Positions 34,092 to 46,845 are shown, numbered from the stretch's first letter. The stretch: DNA of 64,000 nt from Gnetum montanum (GCA_015680685.1 MNCI01020673.1:61783-125782); one strand, 5' to 3'. Translations and numbers: made by a program. Notes: a model not told the origin generated them from the letters alone.

Positions 34092-34330
34092 TACCCCCAC
34101 GATTGAATGAAAAGTCATCTTTGAGTTCTTGACAAATTTGGAAAGGTATGGAATTATTGACTAATGACAGATATATGATAAACATAAACAAACACAAACA
34201 AATACTAAGTGCCTAAGTGTACTGATATATGATCATTACAAAATTTTTTGGTGTTCAAGGGTACAAAATTGAATACTAGGACAAAATTACATATACAATT
34301 CTCTTCATGGTGTGAAGACAAGAAGGGAGA

Positions 34331-37192
34331 TTAAATGGTCCTAAGTGATAGAGGTTTCTAAGGTTCTAAGGAACCTTCTCCTAATTCAGGCACATATGGT
34401 GGTTAAGGTTGTTTTGGTTATGTTACTGCTGCTGTAACTTTTAGTGAAAGATGGAAAGCATTCAACAATGCTTGCATCTTCTCCTCTTTACTCTTGGGAT
34501 TGTGCATAGTCCACATAGCTTTGCCAATGTGGGCCAGAATGGGCACATCTTAAGGATAGGGCATTGTTGGAAATAGCTCCTTAACATTGACAAAACAGGT
34601 AGTAAATTTTTTGTGTTGGATATTGAATGCCCTTATTGCATTCTGCAATTCTTGGTAGTCATTCATTCTTCTGGCCAATTTCTCAGCAGTTGATCTTTGA
34701 TTGGTGAATCTTGCTCTAAGAACTTTGAGTTCAACGTTTATAGTCTGAAGCTTCTACTTGGTCTCCTTATGAAGCTTGAACTCTGCCTCATATAACAAGT
34801 ACCAGTTGACCACCTACTTTTCTAACTCTAACCATGGTCATCCAATGGTCAACATCACCAAGTTTGCATATTAGAGATTGGGAAGCTCCATATACTCAGT
34901 CATCTCTTTAATTTTCAACTCCTTCATGTAGATCTTCACTTTTTTGTAGCCATCTATCTCATCAATGATAGGTTGTCATACCTCTTTGCCTTATTGAAGT
35001 TGTTGGAGAGTCTCATTGACTTTTTCCTTAGCCATTTGGATGTGTCTTTCATTTACTTCTTTCTATAGGCCAACCTAATCTTTGTAGTGATATTTGACTC
35101 TCTCAAATTTGAGAGTCTCATTCTTCCAGGTTGTAATTTTAGTTGTAGATTTTTGGCATAAGGCATGGACTTCCTCCATGGAGAGATTTCTATTCTTTGC
35201 TACCAATCTCCTAAGCTTAGTGTTTACCTTGGCTAGCTACTCTTACTATTGATGGATAAATTCTTGCATTTGTTGTTTCTACGCATCAACATTCCATAGG
35301 CAATGATTTTTTGTAGTCATCATCTAATTCTCTTAGTGTGTCTAGACCAAATCCTTCTAAACTAAATATGCTTTGGTCTTGACCATGGACTGGTCAAAGA
35401 CAGCTCTCACCATCATTATCTCAAGCTATTTGAGCTTATCTTGAAGCTATTGAAAAGCTTCATCTCTTGTTAGTGCAGTGTTGAGGAGTGTAGGATCAGC
35501 AAGATAGGCTCTTAATTTGGCAACCTCTACCACTAAGCGTTGGTTTTGTACTTGATATGTTTTTATTTGTCCTTCTAAAATGATGCACTTTCCATTTACT
35601 TCAACTAGCTCTGATTGGGTTGCGGTGATATTATTCGAAAAATCAAAGATATCTAGAATCGGTTGCCCAATTTGCATTAGTCAATCCAACAATTCTTTGT
35701 GCTAAACATCACTCAATCCTCTGCTGATAATTCTTACAAGTGTTTGCACATATCTAAGTGTGGAAACATCTGGTACAAACACCATAGGTGTGTTCAATGC
35801 TTTAGCAATTTTGTTAGGCATCACTTATTGTATTATCTCCTATCTTTGGTGCTGCATCACCAATACAGTTGTCCCTTCACCCTCCTCCAAGAGCACTAAA
35901 AGGTAGTGGCAATCCTAGATATTTCTTAGAATTACTGTTGTTGTAAGGGAGACACCATCATCTCTCAGGCACTAGGATTTGACCTCATGGGTAGCTGCAT
36001 TCTTTGGGTAGAGAATATTAGCCCACCTCACTCCATTTGGCTTATTGTTCGAGCCACTTCATTGAGGTGACTCATTTTAGGACAATATATAAATGGATCA
36101 ATCACTAGTTCTTTTTTTCTTCTCTTCCTCACATAAAAGTTGCTCTTAGATTTTGTGCAAGCATTTAATGGCTACGTGGGCCTCCAGTGGTGTTTTTTGA
36201 GTGGGTGGTGGAGGTGGTGGTAGCTACTTCTCTTCTTTTGATATGGAAAGGGTTTTATCCTTCATCATTTCAGACCAAGAGATGATGGAAGTATGCCTGA
36301 TCATATCATTGGCATAGTAGACTATCCCTACCCTTTTATAAATTTTTCTAATGAGGCATGTAAATGATAGGGTTATCCTTCCATGTTCATTCTCCTTGAA
36401 GCACTTCTCTATCTTCAAATATATTACTTATGGAAGGTTAATAGGGAATTTCCCACTTAGAGTGGCATAAGCATGGGTGAAGAAGGTTTTCATCTTGCTA
36501 GGCTTCACCATCAAATTGAGATGATAAGTCACTATCTTGAAGTATATACGCTCCACTAGTGTGAGTGCACCAAACTCCTTATAATCAACCCCATAACACC
36601 ATTGGGTCCACTCTCTTTTTGTCTTAGGGTCTTCTTGCATTTATATTTCTACCAACTAGGTGCCAGAATTAGGTAAGCTAGGAGCCTACACAATTTCTTC
36701 TGTTGAGTAAGACACTTGGATGTCCTTGATTCTCATAGTGGCTCTTGCCTTCCTATTGTTTCAAAAGAGATATGTCTCTCCCATGTACCACTCCCCACTT
36801 GTAGTGATGATCAACCACATGAAAGAGCTTTGTAATTGAGTCTTAACTTCTAGTAGAGCATGTTCCAAAAATGGTTTAAAGTTTAATTCTTAGAGAACTA
36901 AGTGTTGGACATTACAAGGCTTGATCATGTCTAGGCAAGCTTGTGTCAATGTGACCTTAATTCTTGGTACAGGTCCTAGTGCCTCTTCTCTTTAGCATTT
37001 TTTTGTCACAGCCTCTTCTTTAGGAATCTGTAGAATAGATTCCACTTTGGGCTCCTCCCGAAGAGGTCCCATTGTGTAACTTTTTGCTACCTACTCCTGA
37101 GCTTGTTCTTCCTGGCCCCTTCTAGTTTTGGATTGTTTGTCCTTTGGTTGTGATGGTCCTCCTTCCTGCAGGCGTTTTAGTCTAGGTGCCAT
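34331..37192 (-). pseudogene. Extra ORF of Ath-1 downstream of integrase, about 950 codons
   Basis: A sense-strand ORF can be followed from an ATG at 37192 (MAPRLKRLQEGGPSQPKDKQ) to a TAA at 34331 through many stops. The N-terminus is basic and polar. The middle (36640-36224) has VERIYFKIVTYHLNLMVKPS, then a conserved-looking C-x-R block (LSFTCLIRKIYKRVGIVYYA). A proline run follows near 36215. The last 500 codons are charged and heptad-like, for example VEVNGKCIILEGQIKTYQVQ, suggesting long coiled coils. Its place between integrase and the LTR is that of the env-like or extra ORF of Athila elements. The middle part resembles the plant-transposon domain often seen in Athila extra ORFs, but that is a guess. 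No signal peptide or membrane anchor was seen. Ath-2 lacks it. Confidence 0.6.
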
Positions 37193-39046
37193 TTTTAATC
37201 ACAACATGACCAAGGATTGGCACTTAATGTGTAACTTGAAACATTGGGAATACCTAATTTCTTAGGGTAGTTACACTTTGGCTAAGCTGTGATCATGGCT
37301 TGGTTGATCATTTAAATATTATTATTTGAATATTAATAAATAATTATAAGTTTATTGAAGTTTTCTGGAAGGGTTAAACTCTTAAAAATTAATGGTTTAA
37401 TATTATTTTATTTATTAACCCTTTGGAGGAGCTAGAAAAATCTTAAAATTTTTTTGTTAGAGACCTTAAGATGTGTGACCCCCATGACTAAGAGCTTACC
37501 TCTGATAGTGACAAAATCGAAGAACGAAGTGATTTGGAAAAATAGTGTGAAAGTTATGGGCTTTGGATAGTTTTGGGCTCTAAAAATTGCAAAAACTCAT
37601 CTCTTATTTTGAAGCAAATGCAAAAAAAATTTCGAAGTGTTAGGAAATATTTATAAAATTTTTGGGCTATGTTGATGGGGCCCAATCGACGAGGTTGAGT
37701 TAACTATGCCTAGTCGATGCAGCTATTGACCACCGTTAACTTGTTAAGATAAGAAAATTATGAGAAATTTTTGAAGAAAATTGGGGTCAAATGAAAGCCC
37801 AAAAAGCCAAGAACATGATAAAATTATTAGAAGAGAGTTTCAATATTCAAAAAATTGAGAAATGAGTAGAGAACAAGATTTCATGAAGAAAAATGCCTTA
37901 AGAAGCATATAGTTGGATGCACGATGGGGTGTATGAAAGATTTTGATTGCGATAATGGCTAAGGGTAAGGAACTTAACTAAGTAAACCATGAGATATGTA
38001 AGTTGGTCCTCACCATACTGTAAAATGTCTTTTTTGCCCTTGCATAACCTTAACTAAGGAGTCCATGGGCCTCATAGTTGATTAATGGTTATAAAAAGTT
38101 AAGGACGAAACCTGAAGAATCTACCTAATAATTTCAACACATTAAATTAAGACATGAAACAAAAACATGAAAACCAAGAGTGAATTGAGTTATGGAGAGC
38201 ATTGATGGATGAAAGAAAAAATGGAATATATGTCTCAGTCATGGTCACATGAAGTCTCTTGTGGAATTTGTGATTAAATGACTAGATAAAGTCCAACCTT
38301 AGTCTAGACCAAAACCAACCACTTTCAGTGACTTTGCATTGTCACTTTAGGACCAGTCCTCTTCCTCAAGACATAATAATGCTTCCATGGACAACCACTG
38401 TTCCTTATTTGAGAAGAAAAAAGAAGTAGGAAGTGAGAAATGACCTTAGTTAGAGGGGACCTTCAGGCATGGGTAACATGTCTTTCTAGTCTTATAGCCA
38501 ATGCTTGTAGCCCATTTATTTTGTCTAAGGGGTGTGCTTTGAATTTTCATTATTTTTATTTATTTATTTATTTTAGAATTTTTTTTGGATGGGAACCACA
38601 CCATGCAAAGACTTATTTAACTTCCTGTTATTGGTTAACACGGAACGGTAAGAAATCCACGAAAACACACATGTACTCAAGCAAGTAGAGAGGTACAAAG
38701 AGTATTGAATCCCCTTGAAGCCACACCCTTTTTAAATCTTTGAAACTTTTCCAAGATTAGAAACTACCAAGATCATAAGTTCATTAAAGTTTTATTAACG
38801 AAAAAGGAACCTCATATTCCCAAAATAAAGAAAACCATAGAGTTCGTGGATGGGTGGATGACATGAACTCATTACTTGTTTTATGAAAATAGAAACCAGT
38901 CTTAGTTATTAGTCATCAAAATTTAGAAATACAAACCAGACATTAGTAATCAAAAATGTTAAGTACAAACCACCATTAGCAAATAGCAACAACACCACTA
39001 TGTCCTATTGGTAATAAAGCATATTTTATTAGAAAATGAGAAAAAT
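37193..39046 (-). other. Ath-1 non-coding region between integrase and extra ORF
   Basis: No gene is seen. Blocks near 37490, 38340-38420 and 38440-38600 are conserved with Ath-2 (47430, 47926-48020, 48050-48260), for example CATGGGTAACATGTCTTTCTAG. The conserved blocks suggest a shared untranslated or regulatory region. Confidence 0.6.
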
Positions 39047-41406
39047 TCACACCAAAATAAAGAAAAATATAAAAGAAGTTGTAAAATATTCAAGAAAGAT
39101 AAAACGTACTAATGACGTTGTAAAAAAAATTGGAAAAATAAGAAAGTGTAAAATAGAAAAAAAAGGTATAAAAACAAAGAAAGTGTAAAAGAAAATATTA
39201 AGAAAAATTGAGGGGTCACTATAATGGTTAGTGTGGATGGCCATCTCCCTCATGACTAAGTTGTAAGAAGAAGATCCGAAAGATTGAGAGATGTTTTCCA
39301 TCTATTAAGGCATTGCTTTCACTGGCTTGCATAGGCTCATGGAAAGGTTTGACTTATTGCATGTTGACCAACTACTTTTTGTTTGTGCTCTTAGGTTTGT
39401 AGATCAACATGGCCCCAGAAGAAAAGGTTTCATAAATTATATAAGGCCCTTCCCACAACATTTGAAACTTAGTTCATTGAGGTATGTGTGTGAGGTTCCA
39501 ATAGAGGACCTTGTCTCCAAGTTAAAATTTCACTTTTGGTATTCTAAGGCCATGGTGCTTTTTATTGAATGCCTTGTGCACTTCATTCCAAGATAGGGCC
39601 ACTAATTTATTTTCATCTAGCACATTTAGGTTGATCAATCTCTCTTTTTATGCTAAGCTTAGATCATGATCCAAGTCACAGGCTATTGAAAGTGTATGAA
39701 ACTCAAATTGAATAGGAAGTGTTGGTAGTTTTCTATACACTATCTCATAAGGAGAGTAGCCTATAGGAAGTTTCCATGTTGAGTAGTATGCTTAGAGAAC
39801 ATCTTTGAGTTTTATACTCTAGTCTCCTATATTTGCTAATAGTTCTTATTAGGATCTTTGTGATCTCCCTATTGGTAACTTCTGCTTGACTATTGGCTTG
39901 GGGGTCGTAGGGTGTTGTTGATTATGTTTAACCCCATGGGTTGCATAAGCTTGCAATAAGTTGCACCTGTAAAATGGGTTTCATTGTCAAAAATCAATGC
40001 ACGTGGCACCGCAAACCTATTCACAACATTTTGTTGTACAAAATGCATAGTAGTGGATGATGTATAGTCAATAACGATAATTATTATATATGCCTTTTCA
40101 TTTAACATGGGTGTGATGGAACCTATGAAGCCGATGCCCCATATGTTGAAGGGTCCTAGTTATGAATCTATTGTTGCGGTTCCTTCATTTGTAAGATCAT
40201 CCTACCATCTCATTGACAGCATTCACAAGAGTGGACAAATTAATGAGTGTCCCTGAACATGATTGGCCAATAATACCCTACCATCAGGGTCTCAATGACC
40301 ATGCATCTTCTAGCATAATGGCCCCCACAAGGACCCTCATGAGCATCTTGGAGAATGCACAGTTGGTCAGCATTAGGTGCATACCAATGAACTAGGCCAT
40401 CGATGCACACCTTATAAAGGTGTTCATTGATTTCTATGAAGCGTTTGGCCTAATGAAGAAACTATTGTTTCTTCTTATAGTCCAAATCTTGTGGCATCTC
40501 TTAAGTGATAAGTTAAGTGAGGATGCCATCATACCATTTTTTTGTAGGCACTTATTCATTTATTGCACCAATAAAGAGGAGTTCATCAAAAAATTGGTAA
40601 AAGAGCAAGCTCTCCTTCTCATTGTTATCCTATCGTAATTGAAATAAGTGATTAGCAACCACATTCTCAATCCCCTTTCAACCTATCGTCATAAGATCGA
40701 ATTCCTACAATATCACCAACTACTAAATGACACATGGGCTTATAGTTGGCTTTTTTATGAGGAAGTGAATGGCACTATGATTAGTGTGCACAAACACTTT
40801 ATATCTAAGCACATAGTGCTTGAACTTCTCTAGAGCATACACCAACATCATTACTTCTTTCTCCATTGTGGTGTAATTCAACTATGCATCCAAAATGCTT
40901 TGAATTAAGTAGTGAATGTAATATGGATGTTTTTTGTAGCCCAATTACATAAGCACAGCTCCTAAGGCATAATTTGATGCATCTATAATGATATGAAATG
41001 GTCTAGACTGATCAAGTGCTCATAGAATTGGAGTCTCTACAAGCTTCTACTTGAGGCTCTAGAATTCTTTTTTGTGTTCCTTGGTCTAAATGAATGGAGC
41101 ATATTTCTTTGTTAGCTCAAACAACGATTTTGCGATCTTAGAGAAATTCTCTATGAATCACCGGTAGTAGCTCGTGTGTCCAAGGAATGATTGAACATCT
41201 TTAATAGTTTTTGGTTGGTGAGTTATTTCTTGGATGATTCTTATCTTTTCAGGGTTCATCTCAATCCTTGCTTGAGAAATTCTAAGCCCCAATATAATGC
41301 CCTCCTAGACCATAAGATGGCTCTTCTTCCAATTAAGCTAAAGATTTGTCTTTTCACACCTTTTAAGCACTTGCTTAAGGCAATTCAAGTTTTTCTTAAA
41401 TGTAGC
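39047..41406 (-). pseudogene. pol: Ath-1 reverse transcriptase end, RNase H and integrase, broken
   Basis: The segment starts inside reverse transcriptase, past the catalytic palm, at 41406. RNase H follows around 40860-40640. The integrase core is clearest at 40108-39890: VVNRFAVPRALIFDNETHF, equal to INKFGVPRALISDNDTHL in Ath-2. The C-terminal part is near 39880-39330 and includes the fragment corresponding to FQELRTANTHA. The last small frame, 39301-39047, has NLVMREMAIHTNHYS and a Phe-rich tail, like 48845-48609 in Ath-2. Stops and frameshifts are frequent. Confidence 0.78.
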
Positions 41407-42285
41407 TGAAACACCACCAAATCTAGACTATGGCATCTTAAATATAAATTTTGGCTAAGTGTTGAGACTACACTCTCTCCTAGATTGAAGCGTAGTTAAC
41501 CTCTCGTAGAGAGCATAGTCAGCAGGAAGGCCAATTTTGGAAAAAAATTTCTATGTGTTGACACTATGTTATCCCCTAGATGGGAGCATAGTTAGTTTTT
41601 CATAAAGAGTGTAGTCAGCAAGAAGGTCAGTTTTGCAAATGTTTTCTAAGTGTTGACACTACACTTTCCCCTAGATGGGAGCATAGTCAACCTCTTGTAG
41701 AGAGTGTAGTCAGTAGGAAGAATAGTTTTGTAAAAAAAAAATTTTGTAAAAAAAAATTTTAAGTGTTGACACTACACTCTCCCCTAGATGGGAGTGTAGT
41801 CAACCTCTCATAAAGAGTGTAGTTAGTAGGAAGTTTAGTTTTGCAAATTTTTTTTCTAAGTGTTGACACTATGCTCTTCCCCAGATGGGAGCATATTTAG
41901 CCTTTCATAAAGAGCGTAGTTAGTTGGAACAATCTCTAGTGACCTCCATAGTGTAGCAACAATGCTCAGCTCAACTCTAGAATGTGGTTAACTCACCTTT
42001 AGTAAGCATAGTCAGTAAGATACTTCTTTCTTGTATTCCCTTTTGTCCCAAAATTGTAACTATGCTCAACCTGACACAAGAGTGTAGAAAGTGTAGTCTC
42101 ATAGAGCATAGTCCCTAGCTTGCATTTTTCAAATACCTTGCAGTCTTCTCGGTGCACACACATGTAGTTGGCAGCATAATCACAGTCTCAAAGTCTCGCA
42201 GAGTTCAACAGAGCACAACAAAGCACAACACCACTAGCCCCATTGGTACACCACATGAATAGTATCTATGCTAAGTGTAGTCCCA
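41407..42285 (+). repeat. Tat-4 5' LTR, 3' part deleted
   Basis: The first 0.88 kb matches the first part of the 3' LTR at 62787-63610 (for example ACAACACCACTAGCC and CACATGAATAGT). It ends before the TATA region. About five units of 95-110 bases with GAGAGCATAGTCAGCAGGAAGG lie at 41450-41930. Confidence 0.85.
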
Positions 42286-42298
42286 ATTGTCCTTATGC

Positions 42299-45200
42299 TC
42301 AATCAGTAGTGCTAGGTGGGGGTGGAGGTTTTGCTTCCTCTGCTAGGTCATTTGGGCCTATGGCATTAACTGGTACCTACCACAACCATTAACAAATATG
42401 CACAATTAGTAAGCAACCATGCATTACATAAGATAACTCAAAACATAGTAGAAACTAACCTGGGAGGGTCCCACATCAATGAAATTTGGAGGTAACTTTC
42501 CAAGGTCTACCTCCAAGTGGCGAAGGACCTTAGCTTCAAAAAGTTGCATCCAGCCTTCCTGGCTAAATTCAATACTTGGAAGATTCTTGCCTTTGTCCAT
42601 ATCCATCCATGTAATTGGCTCCATAAGAAATGTAATAGAAGAGACCTCTCTAGAGGGGGTGATGATCTGTCTCATGGGAGAGTCACTCAGGATTGTATGT
42701 TGCATGAACAAGGCATATGCTTGCTTCTCACTAGTTGGCTTAAGAAACATCTTGAGGTGGTAGTGTTTGGTAAACTTTTCCTTGTATTATCGTAGGTATG
42801 TATCACACTCTCGCTTGTACTAATGCTTGTGATCCTTTTGCATATGTCCCCACCAATAAACCTTTGTGTTATAATTCTTCCAATTTTGATTCTTCTAAGC
42901 AAACAAATCCATTTTGATTGTTGCTCTACTAACTATTGTGTGGCCTTATTTTTACCTCTAAGAGCTATCCAATACCTAGCATACTCAATCTTAAAGGTAT
43001 GCGCCAAGTGACATCTCCCCACAATCTAGCCACTATGAAGTCGTATATGGATTGAAGATCCTTGATCTTTTCATCCTAGCTAGTTACCCCCTTCTGTAGT
43101 TCATGCACCTATTTTCATAAGTGCTCATTAGAATGCCTACAGACTCATAACAACTTTGCATAAGAAATCACACACTTGTTAGATGTCTTGTACATGTGAT
43201 GAGGTACCTAATCAACTTTAGGAGGAAGGTCAAGCAAAGCGTCCATCCTTTCTACCTTGCGTGGATCCCATTGTAGTTTAGGACTTGTAGGCATACAACA
43301 ACTGATCAATATTAGGTAAAAACTAAGCATTTAAGTAATAAGAAAGATAGCATAAAGTGGAATAGCATTGTAACCATACCTAGCTCTGGGTCCACTTGTC
43401 GTAAGTGGTCCACCATGTCCTCAAAAATGCCTTTCATGAAGGCAACTTACTCTAGCATCTCTACACATGGCTCCATGTGGCAGGTATTTGTAGGATCGCT
43501 AGTGGGAATAATTGACATTGCAATACAATGATGCAACTAGCACATGACCTTACACAACATAAGATACTAGAGTAAATAAGGGAAGAAAGATGACAATAAA
43601 GGCAGATTACATAGCAAGCCCTCAAGTGTGAGTGCAGGGGGCTCACCTAGCTGCGTAGCATCAAACAAAGTGCTAAAATAACCCCTATTAGGGTGGAGAA
43701 TCTCCTCCTCTTCAAATTTTTGAAGGGCCTTTGCCACCTCATGAAGCTCATCCCCATGAGCTACTTCCTCCTTAGCTTGAGGAGGTGCTTCCTTCGATGC
43801 CACCTCACCCAATTCTCTTGCAACCCTATTTTCTTGTTTTGTAATTAACACATATATACATATAGCACATCATTATGTATGATACATCATTAGCTAATCA
43901 AAAAATAGAATGAAAAATATTAAAAAATAATAACATAAACATAAATGCAACTAAGGCATCTAAGATTCTATGCATACTAACCTGCAACATCCACATGCAA
44001 GCTTTGTAGCTTAATGTAGATCTTTTTTCTGCTTGGTTATTTGATCTTAGAGGTAGCTTCCTCTTGAGGATGTAACCTCTTGATATTGGCCTTATATGGC
44101 CCAACTATATCTGCTATGTAGTGATCTACCTTGCTTATGTCCCAGTGCCAACTAAAGGGCCCTCACCCACACTATCGCATGAATAATGCAAGTGTTCCAT
44201 AGAAACCTTGGTTGTTACTAATAATGACTCATCAATCTCCTCTGAAGGGTCCTACATGCGTGTGGTCGAAAACATATGTTTGACCCATAGTCGGGATAAC
44301 TACTCATGGTCCTGCACCACCCATCGTCCATCATCCCGCACAACTAGAGGCTTTGCAAACCTTCACAAGTATGTTGCGAAGAATGTGAAGTGGACATGAA
44401 ACCTTACCTGGAGGTTGAATCGAAGCTAAGAAATCTCTACATGCAAACTGGTGGCTATGTACATAGCCCAGTTAAACCTCATACCCTCTAATAGCACCTT
44501 CTTTATCATCCATTCCTATTGCACCCCTAGGATCTTTCCTTGGAAAAGAAACTTTGGAAAGACATAAGTGCATAATAGAGGGTAGAGCTTTCAAACCTCA
44601 TGCACCTGCGCATCTTTGATCAATATGCCTTTGTGAGATCAAGTGGCCCCGAACTAGTCCTCGATCTCCTCTTTGTGGTTCACATCCCTACTAGCCTTAT
44701 CAATAATCATTGGGCCATCAACAGTAATGCTAAAGATATTAGCAAAGAAGGCCTTATTGAGGTCTAACACTACCATCATGTTGCGCACTCGAGTGACAAA
44801 TTTCCTGACATTGCTGCTAAAGGAGTTGATGATGGTGATCATTTTCGCCATTGGGATACTTGGGCTAAGGGCCAAGAATAGGTCCATTAACCTAGCACAC
44901 ATGAGCTGAGTTATCAACGCGTCTAGTGCTCTGTGGCATAGCTAATGCTGCACACCTTCCATGTCCCCATATTTCATGATGAGGGTGGTCTCTGTGTAAC
45001 CTATGGTGACCACCATCACCTTGGCTAAGGTAACTATTGCTACAATACAAAGCAAAACAATGTTAGTATTTCATCATGCAAATAAGGCAAATTAAAGGAC
45101 ATACACATAAGCACATGAGCCAAAATGTAGATACGTACTTGGCACAAAAGGAGTACGAGATGAGGAGGCGTGTTGTAGACACCTCCTTAGAGTTAATCTT

Positions 45201-45777
45201 ACCAGTAACCCACTCTTCATCTATCCAATTGTGGATCCTGCATTGCACGTATGCCTTCAGGTGATGGGAGATATAAGTCTCCAAATCGTGTTCCATCTAC
45301 TCAATTATGGCTACCTAAACATTTGTGCTAGACGAGAAAACCTCTAAGGCAATGTGGGTTAAGGTCAGAGAATCTGAATCATCATGCAAGCCATCTTCAT
45401 CAACACTGAACCTAGCAATAAACCATAGAGCCATTAGCAATTTAACATGAGTAAGTAGTGAAAAACACTACATAAGTCATAGAAGCACTTATCCTCTGAT
45501 GCAATAGATGGTTCCACGTGGATTTTGGAATAGATTATGCAATCGTTGTGCAACAAAAAGGATGTTGCTTTTGTTATAACAAGCAAGCCTCATCATGCAC
45601 CATACTTTGGATAACTGTTAAACATCCCTAGAACCTCTGCGTGAGCCTTTTGCCCCATCAATGTTAGCAGTAGACTCATCTAAGACAAACTTCAAAATGT
45701 TGTAGTTAGCCCCAAGTAGCAACATCTCAGTGATAGTACTCGCAGCCTCAACCATCAAGTGTGACCACGTGATCACA
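42299..45777 (-). pseudogene. Antisense gene of Tat-4, homologue of the Tat-2 antisense gene
   Basis: The gene reads on the minus strand, opposite to Tat-4 pol, as in Tat-2. Homologous blocks appear in the same order: FSVITWSHL (exon start at 45777), NILKFVLDE, LFQNPRGTIYCIR, DEDGLHDDSDSLTL, MDLFLALSPSIPMAKMITII, DELHEVAKALQKFEEEE, IKDLQSIYDFIVARLWGD, VLRHLEVDLGKLPP. The last intron is conserved: donor CAG|GTTAGT at 42460/42459 and acceptor GTGGTAG|GTACC at 42377/42376, phase 0 as in Tat-2. The final exon, 42376-42299, ends in TGA. Many stops and some lost splice sites show decay. The function is unknown. Confidence 0.75.
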
Positions 45778-45972
45778 CTGAACTATTGAAATAAGTACTT
45801 TAGGAGCTCTTGAGCTCCTGACTAGAACCACACTGCTTGACAATCCGCTTACATATTTAGCGTAGGAGTGTTGGAGACAAGTTCACTCATGCAACATAGG
45901 ATGCCCATGAGCTCAACTATGATCAAAATAGGCTTCAGTAGCACTCTTCAATCATCAAGCAATAGGCAAAGA

Positions 45973-45977
45973 ATTAG
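45973..45977. other. Target-site duplication of Ath-2, left copy (ATTAG)
   Basis: ATTAG precedes TGATGAG, and the same five bases follow the right LTR at 56016-56020. Confidence 0.9.
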
Positions 45978-46831
45978 TGATGAGTAGTGAGGTACCCCTA
46001 CACTCAACGATACAAATACAAGTGTATCACGCACGATCCAGTTGAATTCCAAGGACTAAGTGCTTAGGCGCCCTTGTGGAACAAGGACGGGTTGGCTGAT
46101 CATTGTCTTCCCAAGCTTACCTGTATGTCATGATTGTATGGTTAAGTAAGCTTAAGGCATATGACTTTTATAGCTTTTATGTTTTTATGTCCTGAGGTAA
46201 CTAAGTGACTAATTTAACTTAACTACTCATTAACTAAGTTCTAACTAATCCTAACACTAGCATCCATTCCCACTTGTCGTACACATCTTGAACTAGTGCA
46301 ACACTACTGGGATTACCAAACGCTAATCTTGACTGGGTTACCAAGCATTACACACATGCTCAAAGTGGTCATGCTTATGTAATTTAACGATTTGCTTAAT
46401 TGATCAAAATTAATTACTGTGCTAATAACAGAAATGTAAAGTTCATAAAATAAAATAAAATAAAATAAATGCATAAGAAAATAAATTAAAAGAAATGTGT
46501 AAGAAAAAAAATCTCAAGTGCTGTAAGGATGAATCAAAGAGCTCATCTTTATTATCGTACACAAGGTGTGCTTAGGTACACAATGCTCAAATAAAGATCC
46601 CTCCACACTTAGGCCTCCTGCTGCGAGCACTTGGAAAATACTCTAACTTTCAAACAGACTACAAGAGTTTCACTACTTGACTGCTAAAAGACTTTTTCCC
46701 AATTGTGTGCCTGGGCACTGTATTTATAGGCTAGGGAGCAACTACTCTAATAATTAGAATAATTGCTAAAGTAACTACTAGAGTAACCACTCTAATAATT
46801 AGAATAACTACTAGAGTAACCGCTCTCATCA
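45978..46831 (-). repeat. Ath-2 3' LTR
   Basis: It matches 55144-56015 with scattered transitions and a few indels; one 20-25 base segment near 55360-55380 is absent here. The minus-strand TATA word CCTATAAATACAG is at 46730-46718. At the element's LTR start, short tandem copies of ACTCTAATAATTAGAATAACT and ACTGCTAGAGTAACC occur. Confidence 0.93.
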
Positions 46832-46845
46832 TACCCCCATGACTG
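46832..46845 (-). other. Polypurine tract of Ath-2
   Basis: The minus strand reads CAGTCATGGGGGTA directly before the LTR start TGATGAG. Ath-1 has GTGGGGGTA in the same place. Short, but position and conservation support it. Confidence 0.65.

Larger units (their letters stand above)
33355..41406 (-). mobile_element. Ath-1: Athila-lineage remnant with extra ORF
   Basis: Read on the minus strand it starts in reverse transcriptase at 41406 and continues through RNase H, integrase, a non-coding part, an extra ORF, a polypurine-like tract (GTGGGGGTA at 34100-34092) and a partial 3' LTR. Many stretches align with Ath-2, for example 41160-41240 with 50740-50820, and 38440-38530 with 48050-48140. 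The right end is cut by the Tat-4 LTR and the left end by the Tat-3 LTR. It is thus the oldest layer seen. Confidence 0.82.
41407..45977 (+). mobile_element. Tat-4, left part: 5' LTR remnant and antisense gene
   Basis: A plus-strand Tat element starts at 41407 (TGAAACACCACC). Its LTR is cut off near 42285 and followed within about 15 bases by the end of the antisense gene. The rest of the LTR, primer site, leader, gag and protease are deleted. It is interrupted at 45977 by Ath-2 and resumes at 56021. Because it starts inside Ath-1 reverse transcriptase, it was inserted into Ath-1; the five bases before it are GTAGC. Confidence 0.82.

Noticed and set aside
41450-41930. 95-110 base repeats as a centromeric or other satellite
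   Set aside because: They lie wholly inside LTR U3, a few units only, and occur in the same place in three LTRs.
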